Assembly: GCA_037013495.1 (NCBI GenBank)
Contig: CM072811.1
Coordinates: 20,582,159-20,646,158, forward strand
From: Hippophae tibetana
Taxonomy: Eukaryota; Streptophyta; Magnoliopsida; Rosales; Elaeagnaceae
Length of the DNA: 64,000 bases
Reading direction: 5' to 3'
Position 1 is the stretch's first letter. The number at the start of each line of letters is the position of its first letter. The translations under genes and the position numbers were made by a program. This document shows positions 22,057 to 34,276 of this stretch, in pieces. The notes below the pieces were generated by a model. It saw only the letters and a program-made list of their open reading frames with translations, made no database searches and was not told the origin of the DNA.

Positions 22057-23330
22057 GGCATTTTCGTATAGCAAAACCTCTCACTTCACTACATGACATA
22101 TATAAGAATAAGATAAAAATACAATGATGTTTCATACTCTATAGTGGAACTATTCTATGGTTCGATAAATTCATCGTCGCTGCAACTTGACAAGCTTGTA
22201 AATAACTGAAATGACATAAACAAAGTATACGACAATTTGGCTTGAAAGCCTCCTTGTATATTAGTTCAATTTATATAGAAATAAACTAAGTGTAAAGAAT
22301 AATCATGTAGTATGCATTCATACCAATAAAGTTTAGCATAAGCTTAATTAAATATGTTCTCCCCTATATGTATAACGAAATAAAACATGGAAGTGAAATA
22401 CTCTATTCTCTCCCTCTTTTTGACATAGAAGAAAGATAAAGCAATAAAGTTAAACTTTCCTTAAAGATAGAGCAATGTAAAAGAAAGTTAATGTAGAAAT
22501 GTAATGTAAAATTATAATTGAGTTTTGAATCTCATAAAATAAAATATATTTGTCAAAAGATTACTTAAATATTTTTTCTTTATTTTATAAATAAGGAAAA
22601 TGATATTTTTTTTATTTAACCTCCTTTTTTTGGTGCATTTCAAGCATAAGTTTTATAAGCAATCAATTTTTGTATAATATTTTTTTTTTGCACGAACCAT
22701 AAACCTAACATGTGACTTTCACACTAGTTGTGAGTTAGCACTCTTCGCTCACTGTGGTAGTTTCACACATCATAGTAGGTATTCCTCTCAATAATAGGTA
22801 TTCTTCTCAATACTAGGTGCCTCCATATGGTAAAATTTTAATAAGCAAGAAATAGAACTCAACACAATTTTACAGTTAAGATTAGTTGAAGTCCTAGAAT
22901 CTTTCAAAAGAATTCATAAAATTCAAGTATAGCATATATGTGTGTTCATGAGTGTGTGAATAAGTTTATGTCAACATCAATCATCATATGTACAATAATA
23001 TGTGTGTGCATAAATCAAAATTGTAGAATAATTTATAAAATAAATATCAAAATGAATTAATTCACTAAAAGTAAGGTTATATGTATGTAAGTGTTGAATA
23101 AGTCTAACACCTTGTTGGCCAAATAAGGATTATACTTCTCTATCTCTCTTTTTTAAACTAATAAATAAAATAAAGATTGCTCACCTAGGGTTATTAAGCA
23201 CTCTAACAAAAATACCTAGATGAAGGAATAAAAGAGGGTCAGGTGATTGGAAAAAATAATCTTTCCTTACCCAAATTTCTTGCATTTTGGTTTCTCTATA
23301 TCATTGGATTGGGACTCAACTAGCTTAGGT
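22057..23330 (-). other. Non-coding interior of the nested element
   Basis: Between gag and the 3' LTR the interior holds AT-rich text without recognisable Pol domains. Short repeated wording (AGGTATTCCTCTCAATA, AGGTATTCTTCTCAATA) occurs at about 22780-22820. The region may be the remnant of a deleted pol. Confidence 0.5.
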
Positions 23331-23331
23331 T

Positions 23332-24327
23332 TCATAAGCGTGTTCTTGAACTTAGTTGTATTGTACTTTTCTCATTCATCCCAAATGAAGATGTAGTATG
23401 CATAATATGATGATGATAATGAGTCCTAGCATTAAAAGTATTGAATTTTGCTTGCCTCTTTGAACCTAAGACTTCATACTTCCTAGTAGAATTTATGCAC
23501 AAGTTATTATAATTTCCATTCATTCTTAAATATGATGTAACATGCATAGATGAATGATGCTTATGGGTCTTACCATGTGAAGTATGGAAAGAATCATTAA
23601 GTTTAGGAACATTCATCAAAAATCTATATTTTGTTCTTATATGATCTTTCCTACCACAATGATGACAGACATGCACAAGCTTAACAACTTTTTCTACCAT
23701 GGGTGCAATAGTTTTTTGTGCATACATAGTAATAGTAGGAGTAGAGTTTAAGGGTCTTAAAAGTGTGATCATTGATGTTGAAGGTGTGTAACTCTCGTCG
23801 TTAAAACCAAACCACGTGTATCACAATGTGACTTACCAATGCTCAAGATTTTATCTAAGTTTTGAGCTCCAATGGTAAGTATTTTCACTACTCCACGTGT
23901 ATCACAATGTGACTTACCAATGCTCAAGATTTTATCTAAGTGTTGAGCTCCAATGGTAAGTCTTTTCATTACCTCACATTATTCTTTGAGCTTTTCCACT
24001 TGTTTTTTATTATCTTTAGCAAGCTTATTATTTTCTTTTTTCAAATCTACAAGATTCAAATTCAAAGTATTATTTTGTTCTTTCAAAATATTATTCTCTT
24101 CTTTTAATTTATTAGAAAAAAATTTCATGTGCCTCAAGTTGTTCATTTAATTTTTCTATATTTGTATTTAAGCTATTATTCTTTTCTATGGCTATAAGAC
24201 ATTTATAAAATAATTCTTTAGAACTTTTAACATTATATTTAGAGAGAAAATAAGATTCAAGTTTCTCATCATCTGAGCTATAAACCTCAACAAAATGATC
24301 TATAAAGAACATCTGTAGGACATACAC
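23332..24327 (-). pseudogene. Gag remnant of the nested element
   Basis: The reading starts about 18 bases downstream of the primer site (ATG at 24325-24327), already in C-terminal Gag text: a 71-codon stretch with SSDDEKLESYFLSKYNVKSSKELFYKC and a coiled-coil-like LNTNIEKLNEQLEAHE. After two stops the frame continues through a Lys/Asn-rich helix, then LTIGAQ.LDKILSIGKSHCDTRG, which is present twice in tandem, then a zinc knuckle CHHCGRKDHIRTKY whose last Cys is Tyr. The N-terminal capsid part of a normal copia Gag is absent and the length is far below that of a complete SIRE-type polyprotein. Family by resemblance; non-functional as read. Confidence 0.7.
23812..23973 (-). repeat. In-frame 81-bp tandem duplication in gag
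   Basis: Two copies at 23812-23892 and 23893-23973 are almost identical (TATCACAATGTGACTTACCA, AAGATTTTATCTAAGT). The 81-bp period equals 27 codons, so the duplication preserves the reading frame and doubles the LTIGAQ.LDKILSIGKSHCDTRG motif. Confidence 0.85.
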
Positions 24328-24344
24328 TAAGTGTATCTAGTGTT

Positions 24345-24357
24345 GGCTCTGATACCA
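24345..24357 (-). other. Primer-binding site of the nested element (tRNA-iMet type)
   Basis: The minus-strand text TGGTATCAGAGCC begins two bases after the 5' LTR end (CTTTCA at 24360 upward). It matches the classical plant copia primer site complementary to the 3' end of initiator tRNA-Met. Confidence 0.85.
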
Positions 24358-24359
24358 AT

Positions 24360-25730
24360 TGAAAGTTTATAAATTACGAACCTAATTAACCTAAATAGGT
24401 GAATAAGTTATTTTTAATTTTTATTAATTTATAATTTAATAACTTAAACAAATCAGTCAGGTATGCAATCACATGTAAGAATAAAGAGAGAAAATAAAAG
24501 AATAACACATGATAGTTTTAGGTGGAAACAACCTAGGCCATTACCATGATCTAAGAGGAAAACCACCGGTCTACCAGATTACCTAACTTTTCACTGTGAA
24601 GAATAAATGTTCAAGTACAAACTTAGTCTTATATTACCCTCCCAAGGATACTGCCCCATTGTACCTTACTTACAAGCCCCTGCTTTATTTTCATAATTTA
24701 CTATATTAGCAGAAGCGGTTTACAGACCAACATTCCAATAAGTTTCTCGTCAATCAGATAAGTTCTCAAATTAACTACAAAATGGGTTATCATAAAAACA
24801 CAAGTGTCCATGTGTGTTATAGAATGAATTTAATAATAAATAAACCTAACAAAATGGTTCAAAATATATATCACTTAAATCAAATCAACTAGCAAATCCT
24901 ATACCAAAAAGATTAAACATAAGTTGAGCAAAAATAGCTTCTTTAAAATTTAATAATCAAATTAAATAATTATGATCACACATAAAATTATTTAATCTAA
25001 ACATGTAAAAGTTTAATCAAGAAGAAGTTATATAAAAATAGAAATACCAATTAAATTTACTAATAAATATATCAAGTATAATATCAATTTAGTAGTAATG
25101 AACCTATTTAATCCCTTGTGTTCCAATTACTAAATATTCATTAATTAAGAAAATATTGTAATTACCAAATTATTAAACCTTTTCATTTTCGACACCATCT
25201 TATAAATCAATATATATATCTACAATCGTTCTTTTTAAATTATTTATTTTTTCCAACAGTCGCAGTTTCAACAGTTTCGACAACCCTTCACTCAATAGTT
25301 CGATCAGTACAGTTTCCACTTTTCACCATCTCTTCTTTAACCCTAATAATAATAATAGGATCGAGTGTATTTTGGACTTAATTTTTCAAAGTTCACTAAA
25401 AACCTTAATATTATAAAAAATAATTTTTAAAATACATCCTAAAAATATTGAAGCACATTTAATAAATACTTAATTGGTAATTTCATAAATTGATTCAATT
25501 ATAAATAAATAATTTAGCACCAAAAATAATTTTAGATATATGAAAACATGCAATTAAATGCATGAGTGCAATCCTATGTGTTATAGTTATAAAAGATATA
25601 CCTGAAGTACGACTATCTGGAACTCGAACATTTATTCAGCTTTTCTTGATAGACTTGATAGTAAGCCTAACAACAAGTTGATATATAAATATTTTGTCCA
25701 TTAAAATAGTCAACACTCATAGTTCTTACA
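24360..25730 (-). repeat. 5' LTR of the nested element
   Basis: Partner of 20641-22044. It starts TGTAAGAACTATG at 25730 and ends CTTTCA at 24360 on the minus strand, directly followed by the primer site. The outer flank is the target duplication CGAAG at 25731-25735. Confidence 0.8.
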
Positions 25731-25739
25731 CGAAGGAAA

Positions 25740-28400
25740 AAGAGTATAGTGCATAAGCGAATTACTCCCTATATTGATGATAGTTGATGATTATGAAATT
25801 TTTTTGAGTCTACGTATTCCAATCTTTTATATTAGCTTCTCAAAAGTTGTTATAGGAAGATATTTAGTGAGTAAGTCATCTATCTTATCATATGATTGGA
25901 TTTTTGGGCGTTTATGTCTCCATTCTTCAAGAACTCATGGGTCTAGAGAAACATTGGCGAGATATATTTGGTCTTATTGCCTTTGATATAACTTCCTTTA
26001 ACCTGTGCAATACAAGCAGCATTATTGTCATCAATATTGTGGCTTTTTTCTTTAATGAAGGGTAATTTACATGTATCTTAGATATGCTGGATCATATATC
26101 TCAACCATATGCTTTCACAACTTGCTTCATGCTTTGAAATTATTTTAGAGTGATTTAATGATGTGGCTACTATAGTTTGTTTTGTGATTGCCATGATATC
26201 GCAAAAATTTCATATGCAGAAATATATCCAATTTATGATCTTGGATTATATTGATCAAATAGATAGCTAGCATTTGCATGTCCAATCAATTACATTTTTG
26301 ATCCTTTTGAGTAAAATAAGCCGATCTCAATTATTCCACTAAGGTAATGTAGTACATTCTTAACCCATTCCAATGCCTTTTTGTTGATTTCGAACAATAA
26401 CTTACAAGTAAATTCACTAAAAATACAATATTTGGGCATATACAATTTGTAAGATGTATAAGGGCACCAATAACACTTAAATATGGCACTTTAAAATCGA
26501 GAATTTCCACATCATCTTGTTGAGGGCAAAATAGATCATTTTTTACATCAATTGATCTCACAACCATGGGAGAGCTTAATAGATGTGCTTTATCTATACA
26601 TAATCGCTTTAGAAATTTTTATGTTTATATCCATTGGTGAACAAATATATCATTTGATAAATATTCAATTGGTAGTCCCAAGCAAAATCTTGTCTCTCTA
26701 AATTCTTTCATTTTGAACTCCAATTTCAAATAATTATATGTTTTATTTATCTCTTCAAGGCTCCAAAAAATGTTTAAGTAATCCAAATATATTTCAAAAA
26801 TAGAAAAACTAATGTCTAATATTAATTGATGAAAAAGAAAGGACATGTTACATTATTCACAAACCTTTCGTTTAAAAGATATTCACTGAGGCGATTGTAC
26901 AAAATATGAATAGACTTTTAACTCATATAATGATTATTTTAATTTAATAGAATATATGTTATTGGGTTTTGAAAAACTTTCATAAGGAAATTCCAAGCCT
27001 TCAAATTTTTTCATACAAATGTCATTGTCAAGTGATCCATGCATATATGCAACCACTACATCCATGAGACACATTTAAAGATTTTCCATAAATGCAAGAC
27101 TAATTAAGAATCAAAATGTGATTATGTCCATTATGGTAGAATATGTTTCTTCATAATCAATGTCTGGTCTTTAAGAGGAACCTTATGCAATAAGTCTTTT
27201 TTGTATCACACAATTTCATTTTTTTCATTTTTCTCTCACAAAAATTCATTTGTATCCTACAAATTTGACTTTTTTAAGCATTTGGAACTATAAGCCTAAA
27301 TACTTTGCGTTTTGCAAGTGATTCTAATTCAGTGTAAATTGCTTCTTTCAATCTTGGCCAATCTTGCCTTTATCGATATTTGTAGATGAATTTTGATTCA
27401 GGATCATCATTTTCTCTTAATACTTCAAGAGCCATATTGAAAGTAAAAGTGTTGCTAACAACAATTTCATTTTTATTATATTTTATCGTCACATCAACAT
27501 AAATTAAAGAGATCTTGTTTCCAAGTACATGAGGCTCTTCATGAGTCATTTACTCTATATTCTTAGACTATTTATTAGTGTTTTTTTTTCTTTTTTTACA
27601 TCATCTTTGTTCTCTTTCCCTAATATCAATAAATTTGTTTCATCAAATTGATAGTTGGTAAAACTTGCATTGAAAATATCACTAGTTGAGGGTTATAGAT
27701 GCTTGATAATAAATGAAATCAAAACCAATATAAATTTCCAACCTTCTTTAAAGGCCATCTTAGTTTGCTTTGGTGTTACAACTAGAACTTATGCAATGCA
27801 ACCAAAGATACATAATTTTGTTGGTGACCAAGCATTAGTTGTAATAGAGAATATGTATGAAAAGATGTTGGTTGTATATGCACTGACCAAAGCTCCAACA
27901 TATAATATAGCATATCCTCATATTGAAATATGAAGCTTCATTCTCATGATCAATGGTCTAACAATTAGCTAGAGATGCTTAATATATTATGATTTAGCTA
28001 GACCATTTTGGGTGTGTACATGGGTGACATAATGCTCAACATCAATCCCAATCGACATACAATAATTATTAAATACTTAGGATGTGAACTCTCCAGCATT
28101 ATTTAGACAAACTTTCTTAATATAAAAGTCTAGAAATTGTGGTTGTAGTCTAATAATTTGAATAAGGAGCTTAGCGAGTGAACGATTACAAGTAGATAAA
28201 AGGCAAAATATATGACCATCGTGTTGATGCATCTATCAATATAATAAAATATCTAAATTTGTCACATAGTGAATCAATAGGTCCACAAATATATCTGTGA
28301 ATTCTCTTTATAAGTCCCGCAAGTCCTTTGTGTCTTTGTTGGCATTCACGTAAGAAAAACATAGTCTTTTTTGTTTACTTAGTATTTCTTTTGTCCTCTA
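25740..28400 (-). pseudogene. Ty1/copia pol remnant (integrase, RT, RNase H) of the host element
   Basis: Read leftward, the domains come in copia order. Integrase: HRYICGPIDSLCDKFRYFIILIDAST near 28290-28210, then NNAGEFTS near 28100 and MSIGIDVEHYVTHVHTQNGLA at about 28055-27995. Integrase C-terminal part: IFGCIA and a TPKQTKM-like stretch near 27810-27750. RT: MDVVVAYMHGSLDNDI near 27060-27015; the catalytic YLDD box reads YLDY at 26778-26789; ETRFCLGLPIEYL near 26690. The segment 26331-26567 (MVVRSIDVKND...LTNCICPNIVFLVNLL..RHWNG) is the RT/RNase H connection. RNase H remnants continue to about 25780. Frame changes and stops break it throughout and gag is not seen. The element was disabled independently of the nested insertion, as the RT active-site Asp is lost. 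Confidence 0.85.
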
Positions 28401-30240
28401 TATTAGGTCAATTATTAATATCCAGTACTATACACACTCACGTAGCTAGTTACACTTTGTATGATTGCATATTTTTACACACAACATAAAGATTAGTTCA
28501 TTAGTATACATGCTAGGTTATTTTTCATGTTTTTATTTAATTTGTAAGAATTTCATTCGTACAAATAATTACACAAATGTCAATTGCTATTCCAACTTAA
28601 ATAGGTAACATAACTTAGATGAGGGGTGAAGATCCAAACCTATAGAGTCTTTTTGCAAATTCTATACCAATTCAGCCAAGTCGACCTCATAAATATGAAT
28701 AAAGGAAATAATACAACGGAAGTACAAGACACTATGCTCAATTCAACACACAATGTAAACAACCAAAAGTAAGAAAGAACAAATTTCAATAAATACACTA
28801 GTAACGGTATGTCTCATAGGCTTCTATTTAGGCTAGCAGTATGGATAAACAAACAAACATCATACAACATGTGAATCAATAATATGTACAATAAAGCTAT
28901 AAAGGATTTCCAATCACTTCAAGACCTCATATGTGGGTACATATTCGATAAATGATGGTTATACTTTCATAATATTAATCATACATAACATAGCAAATCA
29001 TAATAAAGAGTTTGACATTTGATACATTACTAGAGTAAGGAGATACTAACTCCTTACATACTCAAATCAAACTCGCATGTAGATAAAATACAGAAACAAT
29101 ATAAATTAATAAGAAAGTAGACATATTAATTTAATATTGCAAAAATAATACACAAAAAATAAAGAAAGCATGTGACAACAAATAACAAATAGACCTTTTA
29201 ATCAAAATCTACATCAAGTATGTTAGTTCATACATGATAGAAACTCAGATTATATTAACACACAAACGGATCATGCATAACAACATACAAATAAATGATT
29301 AACTAATAATTATAGTAGCAATACAAATAAATACAAACATGTAATAAATAAGCAATATATATATATATATTACCAGTAATAAAAAAGCAAGTAATAAATA
29401 TTAAAGGCATTCTAATCAAAGTTTAAACCTCAATATGTAAAAACATACACAATTTAAACTCAGATTGTACTAGCCAAACAATAGAGCATACACAATACTA
29501 AATATAACAAGGTAAACTCACACAGAATCCCTACCTATATGGTAACATCCTTGGGTTACTTATGGTAACCACTTGGCAGTAAATAAATCCACTAAGCAAT
29601 AAAAAAATTACAACCTTGAAAGAAATAAAATCCTCATTACCTTTATCAATCGAGACCCATGTCCGTACTATCTATTATTGTCCTCGCTTGTTGCCTCTAT
29701 AATGACTTGGTTTGGCATGCGAACTCAACTTTCCTCTAAAGCCAACACCATTTGATGTAGTGCAAACAACTACCTTAGATCAATAATATGAAGTGAACAA
29801 TCAAATGTTATGACTACCCTCAATCACGAACACCTAGCAACCTTAATGACTTTCAACCATGAATCATAAGTCATATATGTGGGATACATAATCAATCATG
29901 TATCGTACACAACCAATAATTTGAAAACACTGATATGATAACTCAATCAATTCAACTTAACTTACTCTCATAGTGTAGTTTTCACACATGAAAAGTTGCA
30001 CAAAGGCACACATGAATAATTTTCATGAAGGAAACTACCATCCGACACACAGCTTGCAATCACACAAGCTTCTCACATAAGAAAAAATTGCATGAAGGAA
30101 ACTACCAGTCGATACACAATTTGCACATAAAACCCAATTGCAAACACTACCTCTAGTATTCACCATTCAAGAGCATGTATTGCTCACTTAATCATGATTC
30201 ATTAATATCAAACAACACTCAAGATAATAGTGATTAGAGA
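28400..30240. other. Unassigned repeat-like region without genes
   Basis: No ORF of note and no Pol or Gag motif recognised. The text is less AT-biased than true spacer. It contains internal repetition around 29990-30140 (two versions of TGAAGGAAACTACCA-TC-GACACA), which suggests LTR or leader sequence of an unidentified element. Confidence 0.35.
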
Positions 30241-31833
30241 CATAAAAATGAGATGTCAATTGGACAGAGCTCCGTTACATTTTTTGAATAAAACAATAAA
30301 AAGATAGGGGTATTTGTATAGGAATACCAATGATCGGACCACCTTACTAGTGCCTTGTATGGTCCTCACCGGCCACCTTACCACAACCTTGTTGAAGGGT
30401 ATGGCGAGGACCCAAAAATCATATTTTTTTAATTCCTAAAATTACTTAGTAATTTTTATAAATACTCATATGAGACTAAGTCAAAATTTAGCACTTACGA
30501 CCTAACATGCATACTAAACAACCAACCATATGGTGTGTGAAATACGTGCTTTCAATCACAGTATTCCTAACTATGTGCCTATGTGCATTACTAATATATA
30601 GTAACCAACCTTACATAGAATAAGACAAAAGATTGAATAAAAGAACTCTGCAATTTGCACACGGGAAACCAACACACAAACATAAAGTACAAATGGACTT
30701 ACAAGTTGTTTTGTAGATATTTGTGAAAATTACTTGAAATTTTTCAAAAACAAAAAATAGAATTTTTATGTGCTCATCGAGGTCTCGCCACCCCTCACCA
30801 TCCTTGATCGATGAATATGTAATGGTTATTATCTTTTCCAATATGAGCGGAGATAGGATAATGAGGTACCCTCACTACTTGGAATTTTCTATAAATACCC
30901 CAATCTTTTAATTGTTTGAGAAATTAAAAAAACTTGGAAAAACTCTAGCAAACTTGAAACTTATAGTTTTCAAAAGTAAATTATTTTCTTATTTTAGATT
31001 GCTAATACCTCAAATATGATTTCAACATTAGTGGTTTGGTGAGAGCTTTTAACAAAAACCGATTTATCAAGATTGGGTTAATTAAAAGTAAATTAACACT
31101 CGAAACTTAGATTGCATTTTAGGTTTATGTGCTTTGGATAAGCCTACATGTATGATTCACACATATTGACCATCAGTGATTGATCGTACCACTAGGTGGT
31201 GGTAGGTTCTAGGAAGAGATTCAGATTCAACTTGGATCATAGTAGCTGTGGAGGCAACTAGCGAATGCAACATATAAGTATTAAGAGTAGGTATCCTAAC
31301 TTATAAAGATATTAGAGGAATATTTTTATCGACTTGTTGCTATTCTTATGAACTAGAATTAGGATTTATTTCGTATTTACATTCATTGTATTCATGTGAT
31401 AATCATTTTTACAATGTGTTCCATATACGTGGCTAGTTGGCAGGTAGCTAATTGAAATAATGGTCAAATGATCAGTTTGTACCAACCTTAGAGATTACGA
31501 AAATAGAGTAGGAGTTTTTCAGTAAGGCACAATAGGCTTTATCCGTGCAAGGGTAGCATAAGATTGGGTCTATCCTTGAACATTGAATTTTCATAGTAGA
31601 TAGGTTTAGCATTTTGATAGACCGATGATTTTCCTTTTATGTTATTGTTTGCGATCTAAGTTGTTTCCATCTAAAAATCTCACGTGTTATTTTTATTTTT
31701 CACACTTTATTATTTGCACACAATTATATATTTGATCATTGTGTTTAGGTTACAGACTTAAAACAAGATTTTCATAAAATTAAAAATAACTTATTCACTC
31801 TTTTTTATATATTTGGTTTGTTTTAGAACTTTC
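30240..31833 (+). mobile_element. Plus-strand LTR related to the nested element (possibly solo)
   Basis: Its right third (about 31560-31833) matches the ends of the LTRs at 20641 and 24360 in reverse complement, including GTTGTTTCCATCTAAAAAT, AAAATTAAAAATAACTTATTC and the terminal AACTTTCA. Its middle (30760-31330) is similar to the LTR-like sequence at 4315-4900, with a plus-strand TATA box (TTCTATAAATACC) near 30885. After CTTTCA no primer-site sequence follows, so this is either a solo LTR or the 3' LTR of a truncated copy. The left limit is uncertain. Confidence 0.55.
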
Positions 31834-31839
31834 ACTAGT

Positions 31840-33575
31840 AATAAATAGGGAAAAATAAATGATTATTAGACCTTCTAATCATTTAGGAACATTATTTTAA
31901 CACGCATATATAAACCAATCACATCATCTATTCAATAGATGATAATAATTAAATTATAAAATAAACTCTCATTGAATCACCATCTAGGGCTCAAAAATTG
32001 CCAATAATCACATATATAAATTAGATATCCATAAACATGATAGAAACTAATGACAATTTAGAATAATAAACTAGAAATGAAAAATAAGCTTAGGATTATC
32101 ATGAATGATTGTACATCTTTAATTTTCATATTTGCTCTTTAGAACTCTATGTAGTGCTTTTGCAACCTCTTGTTCTCTTCTTTTTTGAAGTAATTATAAT
32201 ATATATATATATAGTATATTTTGATCTAATCTTGTGCCCCCAATTGATTCCTCAATATCCATTGCTTGTGATATAAAGTTTGGACTTGGACCAATCACAT
32301 CATCTTATAAAGTATTATTTAGAGTCCTTGATTAATTTTTTATCGATCGAGGGTCAATCAATCAAGACCCTGAGCTAAATCGATCGAGCTATACATTTTT
32401 TGCCACCTTTTACATATCTTTGCTTATTTTGGTTTCAAACACCTATAAAAAACAATTAAACACTAGAATTTGGAACACAAAATGATGATAAATATGTGAA
32501 AATTGGTGCAAAAAAATATATTCAAATTAACTTATAACACTAACTAACCTATAAAACAAAAAGAATGTAAGTATTTTTTTTCTTTAATTGTGTCGGTTTA
32601 CTTAATTTTTGAAAGAAAAAATGTCTACTTTTGGTATACATGAGCATGTAGAGTAGGAATGGGTGTAGAAACAGTCGATAATGGTTATATTAATAACATA
32701 ATCGTCAATGCTTAGGTTTCAGGTATATTCGAAAAGCGAATAGCAATTTTTTCATAATTTAACCAAATTTTTATTTTTTAACATTTATTTAAAGATATAT
32801 TTAGTTTTAAAAAATTAACATGATACTTACTCTATTCCATTACTTAAATATTAACATTAATTTCTATTTGTTTTAGTTATTTAGCTCATGTGTCCAAGTA
32901 AAATAAAAAAAATAAATGTAAAAATAAACAAAATTCAATATAATTATTCAAAGTGTTATTTGTTTTAATAATAAAACTGTATATTTCATATAATTATATG
33001 TATATAGAAAAAAATATTAATATATGTACAATTTTGATTAACCATGGTTTTAGAATTGTAATAACCATCCCGTCCTATGCTTAATTGGTTACGATTATTT
33101 TGTAGAAATAATCATTGAATTTTTACAAATAATCATAATTTTGATTATTTGTAGTTAAAATATCTATTTGTAATATATAATCGGCCTATTATGACCATAA
33201 AATATGGGTCCAATTTTGTTCTATTTTTTAGTTTTTAACAAGTAATAAAAAATTCATATATTAAATATTACATAATATGTAATATCCATACATTTATATC
33301 TTATAAAATAACACTACATACATAATATAACTATGAGATAAGATAAATAACTATAAAATATTATATATATTTTTACACTTTTATGTCATAATTGTTGAGA
33401 TTTATAAGGATGAGAGAGAAAATCAGTTTTTTAAATATCAATTGTCGAGATATAAGAGTGTAAAAAATTATGTAATATTTTGTTGTCACTTCTCTTATTA
33501 TATAACCTATCATTATCTATTTGCACTACATATAAATGTTTAAATCATACTTTATAAATTGTTGGGAAAAATTGC
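31840..33575. other. Gene-free AT-rich region
   Basis: No coding sequence recognised. A (TA)n run lies near 32195-32212. Two ATCGATCGAG motifs occur at about 32342 and 32382. The rest is low-complexity AT text. Confidence 0.4.
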
Positions 33576-33710
33576 TTATATATTTAGAGTAATGATAATT
33601 ATTGTCCTTAGTTATTGTACAATTTATTTAAAATTCTTATTTTTTTATGAATTAAGTAAAAAATTATTAATAGCTAAAATATCAAAAATATCATGATTGT
33701 AATTATCCAT
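33576..33710. repeat. Isolated unit of the AT-rich tandem array
   Basis: The text ATATTTAGAGTAATGATAA through AAATTATTAATAGCTAAAATATC parallels the first unit of the array at about 18700-18830 in the same orientation. It shows that the unit is dispersed, not confined to the ATG6 flank. Confidence 0.6.
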
Positions 33711-33720
33711 ATAGTAGGTA

Positions 33721-34257
33721 TGCGACCCTAGTGACCGAAGGCATCTTGCTTATATGGTGAATGTAACATTGCCGTTTAACAATTTGTATATGACAACTTG
33801 GTCCTTAGAAGCAATCAATCCAGTTATGATTATATCACCTTGGGTAGACTTTGTGGGAAAAGACCTAATGAATAAGACCAGATATTTGTGACCTGATGAA
33901 GAAGATCAGATTTATAAGAGTTAATGTTTGGTATTATAAAGGTAGTAAATACATAGCCCTAGTGACCTGTGGCATAAGACCTAATGAACAAGATGTGATG
34001 AATAAAACCTAATTTATGGTTATCCAATTATTCAATAGCCTGAGTATAAATGACCTATAATAGCAACCTACTTATCCTTTGTAATTTTATCATATATAGG
34101 TCAATTCTAACACTTCAAATAGAGAACTTACAATTGTAATGATGAGACTCCCCCTTTATGTACTTTATATATCTCATTAATGAGATGTGTAAAGGATTTG
34201 ATCTTGAACCTCTCTAACTTTTCTCTAAAATTTTATAGGATATGTAATCTCTAAACA
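33721..34257 (+). mobile_element. Ty3/gypsy-type 5' LTR (limits approximate)
   Basis: It ends TAAACA at 34257, two bases before a gypsy-type primer site. A possible TATA box (TTTATATATCTC) lies near 34164. Short repeats of AGACCTAATGAATAAGAC and CCCTAGTGACC occur in the left half. The start at 33721 (TGCGACCC) is a guess from the TG rule. No matching 3' LTR was identified. Confidence 0.45.
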
Positions 34258-34259
34258 AT

Positions 34260-34276
34260 TGTCACCCACCGTGGGC
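34260..34276 (+). other. Gypsy-type primer-binding site, slightly decayed
   Basis: TGTCACCCACCGTGGGC closely resembles the TGGCGCCCACCGTGGGG primer site common in plant Ty3/gypsy elements, with three differences. Its place directly after a CA-ending LTR supports the call. Confidence 0.65.

Larger units (their letters stand above)
20641..25730 (-). mobile_element. Nested LTR retroelement with a gag-only interior (copia, SIRE-like gag)
   Basis: Two direct LTR copies, 20641-22044 and 24360-25730 (about 1.4 kb each), both run TGTAAG...CTTTCA on the minus strand. The element is bounded by the 5-bp target duplication CGAAG at 20636-20640 and 25731-25735. A primer site complementary to initiator tRNA-Met (TGGTATCAGAGCC) lies at 24345-24357, and a purine tract (AAAAAAGGAG) lies just inside the other LTR near 22047-22056. 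The interior is only 2.3 kb and shows gag remnants but no protease, integrase, RT or RNase H. It would have moved using enzymes from a relative. It lies inside another copia element. Confidence 0.85.

Noticed and set aside
32340..32395. Two ATCGATCGAG motifs as a possible operator or recombination site
   Set aside because: Only two copies, no symmetry with flanking sequence, and similar motifs are common in retroelement LTRs.
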